This document shows, piece after piece, positions 44,861 to 53,364 of a DNA stretch of 64,000 nt. The stretch is from Amycolatopsis pittospori. GTDB lineage: Bacteria > Actinomycetota > Actinomycetes > Mycobacteriales > Pseudonocardiaceae. How positions within the stretch are numbered: position 1 is the stretch's first letter; every line of letters starts with the position of its first letter. Position numbers and translations under genes: made by a program. The stretch is from positions 1 to 64,000 of the forward strand of contig NZ_JACBXD010000044.1 in the NCBI RefSeq assembly GCF_013870525.1, in the 5' to 3' direction. The notes under the pieces were generated by a model, which worked only from the letters and a program-made list of their open reading frames with translations, was not told the origin of the DNA and searched no databases.

Positions 44861-45076
44861 GTGAGCGATCGTGAGACGGCCGAACCGGAAACACTGACGC
44901 CCAGCGAGGCTCTCGACGAGGACGAACTCCGCGTCGACCCGCTCGAGGAAGGCATCGAGCCGCCCGAGCACTGGAGTGGAGCCGATCGGTTCGGGACCAC
45001 TCCGGCGGAGATCCGCGAAGGGGAATCCCATGCCCAGCGGCTGGCCGAAGAGGTCCCGGACGTGGGCGAAAAATGA
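44861..45076 (+). CDS. Small acidic protein, DUF5709-like
   Basis: 71 residues, strongly acidic: SEALDEDELRVDPLEEGIEPPEHW, then REGESHAQRLAEEVPDVGE. The pattern DPLxEGxxPPE followed by EGExxxxRLAEEVPD is that of actinobacterial DUF5709 proteins, of unknown role and probably partly disordered. GTG 44861 follows GAGGAAGAGG. It stands alone between the GtrA gene (divergent) and the HesB-like gene (82 bp downstream). Confidence 0.7.
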   Translation: MSDRETAEPETLTPSEALDEDELRVDPLEEGIEPPEHWSGADRFGTTPAEIREGESHAQRLAEEVPDVGEK

Positions 45077-45157
45077 TCTTCACTCAGACGGCGGGCCAAG
45101 TCCGGACCCCCTAGCGTGGTCCGTCAAGTGCAAGACCGCGACGAAGGAAGGCCGAAG

Positions 45158-45469
45158 ATGCTTACTGTCACCGAAGCCGCCGCCGAGGCGATCACCGCAC
45201 TGACCGGGCAGGACGGAACGCAAGGCGGAAGTGGTTTGCGTTTCGCGATGCATTCCCTGGAGGGGGATAGTCCCCAGCTCGCCGTTTCGGTTGCTCCGCA
45301 GCCCGAAAACGGTGATCAGGTGCTCGGCGCCGAGGACGGCCCGAAGGTGTTCTTGGAACCCGACGCCGCCGCGCTGCTCGACGACAAGGTGCTCGACGTA
45401 CAGCAGGACGAAACCGGCGAAGTCGCCTTCGCCGTACTCCCGCAGGCACACCCGCAGCCCGGCAGCTGA
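45158..45469 (+). CDS. HesB/IscA-like protein lacking cysteines
   Basis: 103 residues with the HesB/IscA-type start MLTVTEAAAEAITALTG and the GLRFAMHSL, FLEPDAAALLDDKVLDV strand-helix pattern of Fe-S biogenesis A-type carriers. It contains no Cys at all, while A-type carriers need three, so it cannot carry a cluster in the usual way. Such Cys-free relatives occur in actinobacteria and are sometimes annotated adhesin or Fe-S biosynthesis protein. ATG 45158 follows GAAGGAAGG. Function unknown. Confidence 0.75.
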   Translation: MLTVTEAAAEAITALTGQDGTQGGSGLRFAMHSLEGDSPQLAVSVAPQPENGDQVLGAEDGPKVFLEPDAAALLDDKVLDVQQDETGEVAFAVLPQAHPQPGS

Positions 45470-45517
45470 GCTGCGCGAGTTCAGACTTCGAGAAGCACCG
45501 AACGCCCGGTCCTGAGG

Positions 45518-45572
45518 TCCGTGAAGGACTCCTTGAGGGACCCAGGGTCCCTCAAGGAGTCCTTCACGGACT
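45518..45572. repeat. Perfect 55-bp palindrome between convergent genes (family E/F)
   Basis: Two perfect 27-bp arms (45518-45544 and 45546-45572) around a single A. The arm starts GTCCGTGAAGGACTCCTTGA; its first 11 bases equal those of the palindrome at 39423-39477. Located between the HesB-like and glycerate kinase stops. Confidence 0.8.
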
Positions 45573-45592
45573 GACGGTCTTGACGTTCGGGC

Positions 45593-46717
45593 TCAAGTCC
45601 GGGCCCAGGCACGGACCAGCTCGCCGGCCCGCTCGCGCAGGAGTTCCGCCGCGTGCGCACGCGCGTGGTCGAGTGAGGGCGCGTGGTCGATCAGGGCGGC
45701 GCTGCCCACGACCCCGAGGCCGGCGAGCTGGCTCTGATCCAGCTGGATGCGTCCGGCCAGCACCATCAGCGGTACCGCGTGCTCCTGCGCACGGGCCGCG
45801 ATACCCGCCGGAGCCTTGCCGTCGAGACTCTGTTCGTCCAAGGAACCCTCGCCGGTGATGACCAGATCGGCCCGTTCGATCGCGCCCGCCACGCCGGTGA
45901 GTCCGGCGATGAGCTGGAAACCGGATTCGACGCTCGCGCCGAGTCCGGCGATCGCCCCGGCGGCCACGCCGCCACCCGCGCCCGCTCCCGGGATGTCGGA
46001 GACGTCCGGGGTTCCGGCGTTCACCAGTGCCTGCGCCCAACGGGCCAGCGCCTCGTCCAGCTGCTCGACCTCACGCGGTCCCGCACCCTTCTGCGGACCG
46101 AAGATCGCGGCCGCGCCGCGCGGTCCGAGCAGCGGGTTCGTCACGTCGGTGGCGACGGCGACCTCGACGGAGCCGAGCCTGTCGCGCACCGGGCCGAGTT
46201 CGGCCGAAGCGACGCGGCCCAGCGTGCCGCCACCCAAGCCGACCGGGGCGCCGAACGCGTCGAACACCCCGGCGCCCAGGGCCGCCAGCATCCCGGCGCC
46301 GCCGTCGGTGCTCGCGGTTCCGCCGACGGTCAGGACCAACCTCCGCGCGCCGTTGTCGAGCGCGTGGGCGAGGAGTTCGCCGACGCCCCAGGTGTGCGCG
46401 GTCAGTGCCACGTCCGGGCTCGGCTCGACGAACTCGATCCCGCACGCGCGGGCCGATTCGATGTAGGCCGTTCCGTCGAGGACCACGTAGCGCGCTTCGA
46501 CGGTGTCTTCGAGCGGGCCACGGACCGGAAGTTCCACGAGACGTCCGCCTGCCGCGAGGAGGACGTCGAGCGTTCCTTCGCCGCCGTCGGCCACCGGGCA
46601 GGACGAGACCTCGGCCTCGGGCAACGCGTCGCGGACGCCGTGGGCGATCGCTTCCGCGGCCTCGACCGCGGTCAGGCTTCCCTTGAACTTGTCGGGCGCG
46701 ATGACCACACGAGTCAT
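45593..46717 (-). CDS. Glycerate kinase
   Basis: 374 residues, glycerate kinase type-1 (GarK/GlxK) family: N-terminal VVIAPDKFKGSLTAVEAAEAI is the hallmark, with CPVADGGEGTLDVLL and LTVGGTASTDGGAGML later. It phosphorylates D-glycerate (to 2- or 3-phosphoglycerate; this family usually to 2-phosphoglycerate) with ATP. Its start overlaps the upstream 2-hydroxyacid dehydrogenase stop by ATGA, so the two are one operon feeding glycerate from hydroxypyruvate or glyoxylate-derived carbon into glycolysis. Confidence 0.92.
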   Translation of the reverse strand: MTRVVIAPDKFKGSLTAVEAAEAIAHGVRDALPEAEVSSCPVADGGEGTLDVLLAAGGRLVELPVRGPLEDTVEARYVVLDGTAYIESARACGIEFVEPSPDVALTAHTWGVGELLAHALDNGARRLVLTVGGTASTDGGAGMLAALGAGVFDAFGAPVGLGGGTLGRVASAELGPVRDRLGSVEVAVATDVTNPLLGPRGAAAIFGPQKGAGPREVEQLDEALARWAQALVNAGTPDVSDIPGAGAGGGVAAGAIAGLGASVESGFQLIAGLTGVAGAIERADLVITGEGSLDEQSLDGKAPAGIAARAQEHAVPLMVLAGRIQLDQSQLAGLGVVGSAALIDHAPSLDHARAHAAELLRERAGELVRAWART

Positions 46718-47679
46718 GGACGAACCTCCGTCAGCGGGTTTCCGCCGGTGAGCACCGACGCGACGTTTTCGGCCGCGAGCACGGCCATGGCGGTACGGGT
46801 CTCGACCGTCGCCGATCCGAGGTGCGGCGTCAAGACGACGTTCTCGAGTTCCAGCAGTCGCGGTTCGACCTCGGGCTCCGCCTCGAACACGTCGAGGCCG
46901 GCTCCGGCGATCTCACCGGCTTCGAGCGCGTCCGCCAGCGCCGCCTCGTGGACGACCGGCCCGCGCGTGGTGTTGATCAAGTAGGCGCCCGGTTTCATCG
47001 TCTTCAGCGCGTCCGCGTCGATGAGGTGCCGCGTTTCCGGCGTCAGCGGGCAATGCAGTGAAACGACGTCGGAACGTTCCAACAGTTCGGTGAAGGAGAC
47101 GTACTCGGCGCCCAGGGTCTTCTCGACCTCTTCGGACAAGCGAGACCGTCCTGAATAGACGATCCGCATGCCGAAACCGAGCGCCCGTCGCGCCATCGCC
47201 TGCCCGATCTGGCCGAGTCCGACGACGCCGAGTGTCTTGTCCTGCAGGCCGGAGCCGAGCAGGAAGCCGAGATGGAACGACCACGGCGTGCGCGAGCGGA
47301 TCAGCCGTTCGCCCTCGCCGAGCCGGCGCGTGACCGCGAGGAGCAGTCCGAACGCCAGATCCGCGGTGGCGTCGGTGAGCACACCGGGTGTGTTGGTGAC
47401 GGTGACGCCGCGTTCGGCCAGCGCCGGGACGTCGACGTTGTCGTAGCCGACGGCCACGTTCGCCACGACCTTCAGATCCGGGCCCGCCGCTTCGGCGACC
47501 TCGCCGTCGATCCGGTCGTGCAGCATGCCGACGACCGCGGACGCGCCCCGGACGAACTCGCGGAGTTCGTCCGGCGTGAGCGGCCTGTCGGCGCGGGACA
47601 GTTTCACCTCCCCGACTTCGGCGAGCACCTTCACCGCTTCGTCGGGAATCCACCGGGTCACCGCGATCGTCGAGGGCAC
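46714..47679 (-). CDS. D-isomer-specific 2-hydroxyacid dehydrogenase (glyoxylate/hydroxypyruvate reductase-like)
   Basis: 321 residues. NAD(P)-binding GVVGLGQIGQAMARRAL, catalytic Arg in NTTRGPVVHEAAL, Glu in DVFEAEP and His in LTPHLGSA. VSLHCPLTPETRHL is also standard. Pairing with glycerate kinase indicates it makes or uses D-glycerate (hydroxypyruvate reductase) or reduces glyoxylate. GTG 47679 is the start; the previous gene ends at 47730 on the same strand. No glyoxylate carboligase gene is in the window. Confidence 0.88.
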   Translation of the reverse strand: MPSTIAVTRWIPDEAVKVLAEVGEVKLSRADRPLTPDELREFVRGASAVVGMLHDRIDGEVAEAAGPDLKVVANVAVGYDNVDVPALAERGVTVTNTPGVLTDATADLAFGLLLAVTRRLGEGERLIRSRTPWSFHLGFLLGSGLQDKTLGVVGLGQIGQAMARRALGFGMRIVYSGRSRLSEEVEKTLGAEYVSFTELLERSDVVSLHCPLTPETRHLIDADALKTMKPGAYLINTTRGPVVHEAALADALEAGEIAGAGLDVFEAEPEVEPRLLELENVVLTPHLGSATVETRTAMAVLAAENVASVLTGGNPLTEVRP

Positions 47680-47729
47680 CCACTCAGCCTAGTGCCCGGC
47701 GGTTGGTATCCCAAACCTGAGAATCCCCG

Positions 47730-49859
47730 TCATGAGGGATGCTCTTCCCCTGCGCGGGGGACCCGGGTGAGGCGGATCAGGGCGCTCGCGTAGTCCTTTC
47801 CGGGCAGGTTCGGGTCGATCCCGTGCGAGAGCAGCACGGCCCCGTGGTGGATCTCGCCGGTGTCGGCGTCGCGGTATCGCGCGTCCGGGTCCAGGCCGGC
47901 GAGCCGCGGCGGGACGAGCGCGCGGCCGTACTCCGCCGGCCGTTGCCAGATGAGCACGACCACGCGGTCTTCGAACAGATACTGGACCGCCGTCAAGGGG
48001 GAGTCCTCCGGTTCGCCCAGCCGGTACTGCGCGCCGTGCTGGACGACCGGGCGGATCTCCTTGTACAGCGCCACGAGCGCGGCGGCCTCGCGCCGTTCCT
48101 CGAACGTCCACAGTGGAAGGTCGCCGCCGAGGCCGAGTACGCCGGCCATCGCGACGTGGAACCGGAACCGCAGCGGGATCGCCCGTCCGGTCAGCGGATT
48201 CGGGCTGTCGGTCACCCAGGCGGCCATCGTGCCCGCCGGGTAGAGCTGGCTGTAGCCGTGCTGGATGCCGATCCGGTCGAAGGCGTCGGTGTTGTCCGAC
48301 GTCCACACTTCGTCGGTGCGGGCGAGGATGCCCAGGTCGGCCCGGCCGCCACCGCCCGCGCAGGATTCGATCCGCAGCCGCGGGTGATCCGCGCGCAGCC
48401 GGTCCATCACCGCGTACACCGCGCGGACATGGTCGATCCACAACCGCGACGCGTCCTCGCCGCGTTCCGGCCAGCCCGCTTCGGTGAACGCGCGGTTCAT
48501 ATCCCATTTGAGGAAGTCGATCTCGTGTGTGCCCACCAGGTTGTCGAGCCATTTGTGCGCCCAGTCCGCCACTTCCGGCCGCGCGAAGTTCAGCACGAGC
48601 TGGCTCCGCAACGTCGTCCGCTCGCGATTGTCCATACGCAGCACCCACTCCGGATGCGCGCGGTGGAGATCGCTGTCGGGGTTCACCATCTCCGGCTCGA
48701 CCCAGATGCCGAACCGCATGCCGAGCCGGTGGACCTCGTCGATGAGCGGGTCGAGTCCGTGCGGGAAGCGTTCGGCGTTGGCCGTCCAGTCGCCGAGCCC
48801 GGCGGAATCGTCGACGCGTCCGCCGAACCAGCCGTCGTCCATGACGAACAGCTCCGCGCCCAGTTCGGCCGCGGCCACGGCGAGCGCCTTCTGCTTCTCC
48901 TCGTCGACGTCCCAGCCGGTGGCCTCCCACGAGTTGTAGACGATCGGCCGCAGCTCCTCGGGATGCGGCAGGACGTGCCCGGAAACGTAGGCGTGCCAAC
49001 GCCTGCTGGTGCCGCCGAAGCCGTCGGCCGCGTAGAGTCCGGCGAACATCGGCGTCTCCCAGGTCTCGCCGGGCCGCAGATACCGCGTCAGTCCCTCGTG
49101 GCCGACGCCGCCGGTCCAGGTGACGCGGTCGGTGTGCGAGCGCTCGGCGGTGATCCGCCAGCTGCCGCTCCACGCGAGCGCGGTGCTCCACACCTCGCCG
49201 TGGTTCTCGACGGCGTCACCCGCGTCGAGCATCAGCCAGGGGTTGGCCTGGTGACTGGAAACCCCGCGCCTGCTGGTCAAGGTCGTCTCGCCGACGGACA
49301 GCGGTTCGCGGCGGACGCCGAACTCCGCGCTCCACGCGCCGGACACGTGCGAAAGCCGGTAATCGGCGCGTCGCGGCAGTGTCCAGGCGGCGGAATCGGT
49401 GCGGGACAAGGTGATGGGGGCGTCGTCGCCGGTGTGCCGCAGCGTCGTCCAGCGCTCGATGACGTCGGAGTCGTCGTGCACGCGGTAGTGCAACTCGACT
49501 TCGAGCGGGTAGTGCCGGTCGCGCAGGCGGACGGTCAGCTCCCCGTTTTCGCTTTCGTGGCCGGCGAAACTCCACTCGATCGCCTGGGTCCCGTCCTGGA
49601 ATCGCACCTGCAGACCGGAGACGCCGAACGCCGCGCCGCCCTCGGCCGGGAGTTCGGGCCGGTCGTCGCCGGGCTCGTCGAAACTGCTGTCCGCCGGGCT
49701 CCGCCTGGCCGCGATCGACTTCGCCTGTTCGAGCGTGAGCGGGGGACCCCAGTGCACATGCCCCGGCCGGTCGGCGGCGTCGAGCCGCAACGCGTACGAA
49801 GTGCCCGGGGTGCTGAGCAGCCAGAGGCGCTGGGCGGGGTCGAACTCGATCCTCGACAT
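47730..49859 (-). CDS. Alpha-galactosidase, GH36 family
   Basis: 709 residues, full-length GH36: N-terminal beta-sandwich, then a TIM barrel with MDDGWFGGR, nucleophile Asp453 in FLKWDMNR and acid/base Asp522 in WTSDNTDAFD, with CAGGGGRAD between them. No signal peptide, so it hydrolyses imported alpha-1,6-galactosides (melibiose, raffinose type) in the cytoplasm. It is divergent from a ROK regulator and the galactoside importer. 50 bp separate its stop from the 2-hydroxyacid dehydrogenase start. Confidence 0.94.
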   Translation of the reverse strand: MSRIEFDPAQRLWLLSTPGTSYALRLDAADRPGHVHWGPPLTLEQAKSIAARRSPADSSFDEPGDDRPELPAEGGAAFGVSGLQVRFQDGTQAIEWSFAGHESENGELTVRLRDRHYPLEVELHYRVHDDSDVIERWTTLRHTGDDAPITLSRTDSAAWTLPRRADYRLSHVSGAWSAEFGVRREPLSVGETTLTSRRGVSSHQANPWLMLDAGDAVENHGEVWSTALAWSGSWRITAERSHTDRVTWTGGVGHEGLTRYLRPGETWETPMFAGLYAADGFGGTSRRWHAYVSGHVLPHPEELRPIVYNSWEATGWDVDEEKQKALAVAAAELGAELFVMDDGWFGGRVDDSAGLGDWTANAERFPHGLDPLIDEVHRLGMRFGIWVEPEMVNPDSDLHRAHPEWVLRMDNRERTTLRSQLVLNFARPEVADWAHKWLDNLVGTHEIDFLKWDMNRAFTEAGWPERGEDASRLWIDHVRAVYAVMDRLRADHPRLRIESCAGGGGRADLGILARTDEVWTSDNTDAFDRIGIQHGYSQLYPAGTMAAWVTDSPNPLTGRAIPLRFRFHVAMAGVLGLGGDLPLWTFEERREAAALVALYKEIRPVVQHGAQYRLGEPEDSPLTAVQYLFEDRVVVLIWQRPAEYGRALVPPRLAGLDPDARYRDADTGEIHHGAVLLSHGIDPNLPGKDYASALIRLTRVPRAGEEHPS

Positions 49860-49889
49860 GCACCCGAGCGTAGAGCTGACCAGGGAAAA

Positions 49890-49928
49890 AATAAATTCTT
49901 GACGAAGTTAATTTATTCGTCGTACCGT
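49890..49928 (+). promoter_or_regulatory. AT-rich operator and leaderless promoter of the ROK regulator
   Basis: AATAAATT (49890-49897) and AATTTATT (49910-49917) are perfect arms with a 12-bp spacer, in an otherwise GC-rich context. The spacer begins a -35 TTGACG (49899-49904) and a -10 TACCGT lies at 49923-49928, 7 bp before the ATG. This AT-rich palindrome between divergent alpha-galactosidase and ROK genes is the likely ROK operator for both directions. Confidence 0.7.
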
Positions 49929-49935
49929 ACCGGCC

Positions 49936-51105
49936 ATGCCACGCAGTGCACCGGCAAGGGCGCCGATCACCAGTCCCGCGGCGGCGACCGTGTTCACCAC
50001 GGTCCTGACGCAGGGGCCGGTCAGCCGCGTGGACGTGGCCCGCCGGACGGGCCTCTCCTCGGCGGCCGTCACCAAGGCCGCGCGGCCGTTCATCGAGGCC
50101 GGTTACCTGGAGGAACTGGCGTCGGAGGAACGGACCGGGCCGGGGGCGGGCCGTCCGGCGAACCCCCTCGCGATCCGGCCGGACCGCGAGTACTTCGTCG
50201 GCGTGAAGATCACCGCGGACGACCTCATCGGCGTCGTCACCGACCTTCGCGCCGGGATCCTGACCTCCCGCCACCATCCGTTGCGCGAGCACGACGCCGA
50301 GCACGTCGTGGCCGCGCTCGCGGATCTGGTGGGCGAACTCCTGGACGAGGGTTACCGCGACCGGGCCTACAGCCTCGGCGTCGCCATCTCCGGTGACGTC
50401 GACCGGGTGACCGGATTCGTCCGCTACTCGCCTTTCCTCGGCTGGCGAGACGTTCCGCTCGCCGAACTCCTCGACGAGGCGACGGGTCTGAAGACGACGT
50501 TGGAGAACGACGTCAAGGCGCTCGCCGTCGCTGAGCAGTGGTTCGGCGAAGGCGTCGGCGCGTCGTCGTTCGCGCTGGTCACCGTGGGGACCGGCATCGG
50601 CAGCGCGCTGGTGGTCAACGGTCAGCTGGTCAGCGGAGCACACGGGGTGGCGGGCGAGATCGGTCATGTCCCCATCGCCGACGGCGGACCGGCCTGCCAT
50701 TGCGGCGGAACCGGTTGCGTGGAAGCGATCGCGTCCACCGAGGCGATACTGACCGCGGCGAGGGAGGCGGCGGGCGAACCCGCGTTGACCATGGACGACG
50801 CCGTCGCCAGGGCACGCGGGGGAGACGAGTCCCTGCGCGAGGTGTTCGCCGGCGCGGGTCACGCGATCGGGCTCGGGCTGGCCGCGCTGGTCAACCTCTT
50901 CGGCCCGGAGCGTGTGGTCGTCTCCGGGGAAGGCGTCGCCACGTACGACTTGTTCGAAGAGCAGATCCGCCGGACCTTCGCCGTGCAGGCGTTCGGCAGC
51001 GCGGGCCGGTGCGGTCTGGTGATCCGGCCGCTGCCGTTCGAGGAATGGGCGCGGGGCGCAGCCGCCGTCGCCGTACAAGGTCTTTTCGTCCCCGACCGCC
51101 TTTAG
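49936..51105 (+). CDS. ROK family transcriptional regulator
   Basis: 389 residues. N-terminal winged helix (GPVSRVDVARRTGLSSAAVTKAARPFIEAGYLEE) and a C-terminal ROK sugar-kinase-like domain with the zinc motif CHCGGTGCVEA after GVAGEIGHVPIADGG. ROK regulators release DNA on binding sugars or sugar phosphates. Position between GH36 alpha-galactosidase and a sugar importer indicates control of alpha-galactoside use. ATG 49936 lies 7 bp after the -10, so the message appears leaderless. The binding-protein gene begins 9 bp after its stop. Confidence 0.9.
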   Translation: MPRSAPARAPITSPAAATVFTTVLTQGPVSRVDVARRTGLSSAAVTKAARPFIEAGYLEELASEERTGPGAGRPANPLAIRPDREYFVGVKITADDLIGVVTDLRAGILTSRHHPLREHDAEHVVAALADLVGELLDEGYRDRAYSLGVAISGDVDRVTGFVRYSPFLGWRDVPLAELLDEATGLKTTLENDVKALAVAEQWFGEGVGASSFALVTVGTGIGSALVVNGQLVSGAHGVAGEIGHVPIADGGPACHCGGTGCVEAIASTEAILTAAREAAGEPALTMDDAVARARGGDESLREVFAGAGHAIGLGLAALVNLFGPERVVVSGEGVATYDLFEEQIRRTFAVQAFGSAGRCGLVIRPLPFEEWARGAAAVAVQGLFVPDRL

Positions 51106-51114
51106 GAGTTCGAC

Positions 51115-52395
51115 ATGCCAGCTCCGATTTCCCGCCGCGATTTCCTTGTCGGCTCGATGCTCTTCGCCGGCGGTGCGGTCGTTTCCGCCTGTGCCACCGG
51201 TGATCCGCTCAACAAGGGCGGGAACTCTTCCGGCGCCAAGGTGACGTTGAACCAGTGGTATCACGCTTATGGCGAGGACGGCACGCAGGAAGCGGTCAAG
51301 CGGTACGCGCGGGAATTCACCAAGGCCAACCCCGACATCGCCGTCAACATCACCTGGATCGCGGGCGACTACGAGACCAAACTGAACTCCGCGCTGCTCA
51401 CCTCGCAGGCGCCGGATCTGTTCGAACTCGGCGACTTCCGGTACCAGAACGTCAAGAACGGCCTGCTCGCCCCGCTGGACGACATCGTCGCGCCGGTGCG
51501 CGGCGAATTCAGTCAGGCGGCGCTGGACATGGTGACCGTCGACGGGAAGCTTTACGGCGTCAAGATGATGGACGACGTCATGATGCTCTTCTACCGCAAG
51601 AGTGTCCTGCAGGCGGCCGGGATCGCGCCGCCCCAGACGTTCGCGGAGCTGCTCGAAGCGACCAAGAAACTCAACGCCGACAAGCAAAACGGCCTGTATC
51701 TCGGCACCGACGGCGTCGGTGACTCGGCGTACCTGCTGCTCTGGTCGGCGGGCGTCGATCTGTTCGACGCGAGTGGCGAGAAGGTCGCCTTCGACGGTCC
51801 GCGGGCCGTCGCCGCGATCGAAGGACTCAAGCAGCTGCACGATTCCGGCGGACTGCTGAAGGGTTACACCACCGACTGGTCGGATCCCGGCGCGTTCAAG
51901 GACAAGGCCGTCGCCATGCAGTGGTGCGGACTCTGGGCGATGCCGCAGATCAAGAAGTCGCTCGGCGACGACTTCGGCGTGGTGCCGTGGCCGAAGTTCG
52001 GCGACGCGGGACGTCCGGCCGCTCGCGTCGGCGGCTGGTCGCAGCTCGTTAACGCCAAGGGGTCCCATGTGGACGCGGCCAAGGAGTACGTGAACTGGCT
52101 GTGGATCCAGCAGCAGGAACTGCAGAAGGACTGGTGCGTCAAGTACGGCTTCCACATCCCGGCGCGTAAGCCGATCGCGGCGCAGACCACGGAATTCGCC
52201 GAGGGCGCCGCCAAGGACGCCGTCGCCATCTCGCAGCAGAACGGGCACACCTTCCCGGCGTTGTGGAACAAGGCGTCGCAGAACCTGCTTCTGCAGTCGG
52301 TCGTGAAGATCGCGAACGGGGAGGCCGCCGCCGGCCCCGAACTCGCGGACGCGGCGAAGAAGGTCCAGGCCGAAGTCGACAAGCAGCTGGCATGA
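51115..52395 (+). CDS. Sugar ABC transporter substrate-binding protein, Tat-type lipoprotein
   Basis: 426 residues. The signal has both a twin-arginine motif (SRRDFLVG) and a lipobox (VSAC), so it is likely exported folded and lipidated at Cys ~25. The rest is a family-1 extracellular solute-binding protein: LNQWYHAYGEDGTQEAVKRY, LTSQAPDLFELGDF, and MQWCGLWAMPQIKKSLGDDFG. It would bind alpha-galactosides (melibiose, raffinose, stachyose) for the two permeases downstream. GGAGT precedes ATG 51115. Confidence 0.9.
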   Translation: MPAPISRRDFLVGSMLFAGGAVVSACATGDPLNKGGNSSGAKVTLNQWYHAYGEDGTQEAVKRYAREFTKANPDIAVNITWIAGDYETKLNSALLTSQAPDLFELGDFRYQNVKNGLLAPLDDIVAPVRGEFSQAALDMVTVDGKLYGVKMMDDVMMLFYRKSVLQAAGIAPPQTFAELLEATKKLNADKQNGLYLGTDGVGDSAYLLLWSAGVDLFDASGEKVAFDGPRAVAAIEGLKQLHDSGGLLKGYTTDWSDPGAFKDKAVAMQWCGLWAMPQIKKSLGDDFGVVPWPKFGDAGRPAARVGGWSQLVNAKGSHVDAAKEYVNWLWIQQQELQKDWCVKYGFHIPARKPIAAQTTEFAEGAAKDAVAISQQNGHTFPALWNKASQNLLLQSVVKIANGEAAAGPELADAAKKVQAEVDKQLA

Positions 52396-53363
52396 CGTCG
52401 ACCGTGACCCCGCCTGCCCGGGCCCGCCTCGCCGGACGGGCGGCCCGGGCCAAGCGGGTCAGGAAACGGGTGGACTGGCGGGCGATCGGCGCGTTCGCCG
52501 TGCTCACCGGGCCGACGGTGCTCGGCCTGGGCCTGTTCAAATACGTCGCGATCGGCTGGAGCTTCCTGCTCAGCTTCAACGACGCGCGCGGCACCCTCGA
52601 CCTCGGCGAATGGGTCGGCCTGGACAACTACACCACGCTGCTCGCCGACGAGGCCTTCCTGTCCTCGCTGACTTCGATCGGCCTGTTCACCTTGTTCATC
52701 GTGCCGGTGACGTTCGCGATGTCGCTCGGGCTTGCGGTACTGGTGAACGGCATCGGCAAGGGCCGCGCGTTCTTCCGGACGGCCTTCCTCATCCCGGCCG
52801 CGGTTTCCTACGTGGTCGCCGCGCTGGTGTGGCGGATGGCGCTGTTCAACGGGCTCCCGACCGGTGTCGCGAACACGCTCGGCGGCCTCTTCGGCATGGA
52901 GCCGGTCGCGTGGCTTTCCGAGACGAGCCCACCGCTGTACTGGATCGCGGTGGTGACGCTGAGGCTGTGGCTTCAGGTCGGGCTCTACATGATCCTGTTC
53001 CTGGCCGGGCTGCAGGCGATCCCGCGGTCGCTGTACGAGGCCGGGGAACTGGACGGGACTTCGCGGTGGCAGGCGTTCCGGCACATCACCTTGCCGCAGT
53101 TGAGGAACACCTCGGTCGCTGTCCTGCTGCTCATCCTGATCGCCGCGTTCCAGGCCTTCGACGAGTTCTACAACCTGTTCAGCTCGGTGCAGACGGGCAA
53201 CGCCACCGCGCCGGTGCGGCCGCCGCTGGTGTTCCTCTACGACTCCGCGCTCGGCGACCAGAACTACGGGCTCGGTTCGGCGGGCGCGTTCGTGCTGACC
53301 CTGATCATCGTGGCGGTCACGTTGCTGCAGGGCCGGATCGTCGGCTTCGGGAAGAAGGACTGA
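52392..53363 (+). CDS. Sugar ABC transporter permease (MalF/UgpA-like)
   Basis: 323 residues with six hydrophobic helices after a basic cytoplasmic tail (RLAGRAARAKRVRKRVDW). The EAA loop is EAGELDGTSRWQAFRHITLPQL. It starts inside the binding-protein stop (ATGA). No ATPase is encoded here; such carbohydrate importers share a common MsiK-type ATPase encoded elsewhere in actinomycetes (established for Streptomyces, inferred here). Confidence 0.92.
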   Translation: MTSTVTPPARARLAGRAARAKRVRKRVDWRAIGAFAVLTGPTVLGLGLFKYVAIGWSFLLSFNDARGTLDLGEWVGLDNYTTLLADEAFLSSLTSIGLFTLFIVPVTFAMSLGLAVLVNGIGKGRAFFRTAFLIPAAVSYVVAALVWRMALFNGLPTGVANTLGGLFGMEPVAWLSETSPPLYWIAVVTLRLWLQVGLYMILFLAGLQAIPRSLYEAGELDGTSRWQAFRHITLPQLRNTSVAVLLLILIAAFQAFDEFYNLFSSVQTGNATAPVRPPLVFLYDSALGDQNYGLGSAGAFVLTLIIVAVTLLQGRIVGFGKKD

Positions 53364-53364
53364 C

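Noticed and set aside
49216-52248. 1010-codon minus-strand frame opposite the ROK and binding-protein genes
   Set aside because: It crosses the start of the alpha-galactosidase, the promoter region and two certain plus-strand genes. Its composition is typical of antisense frames in high-GC DNA.
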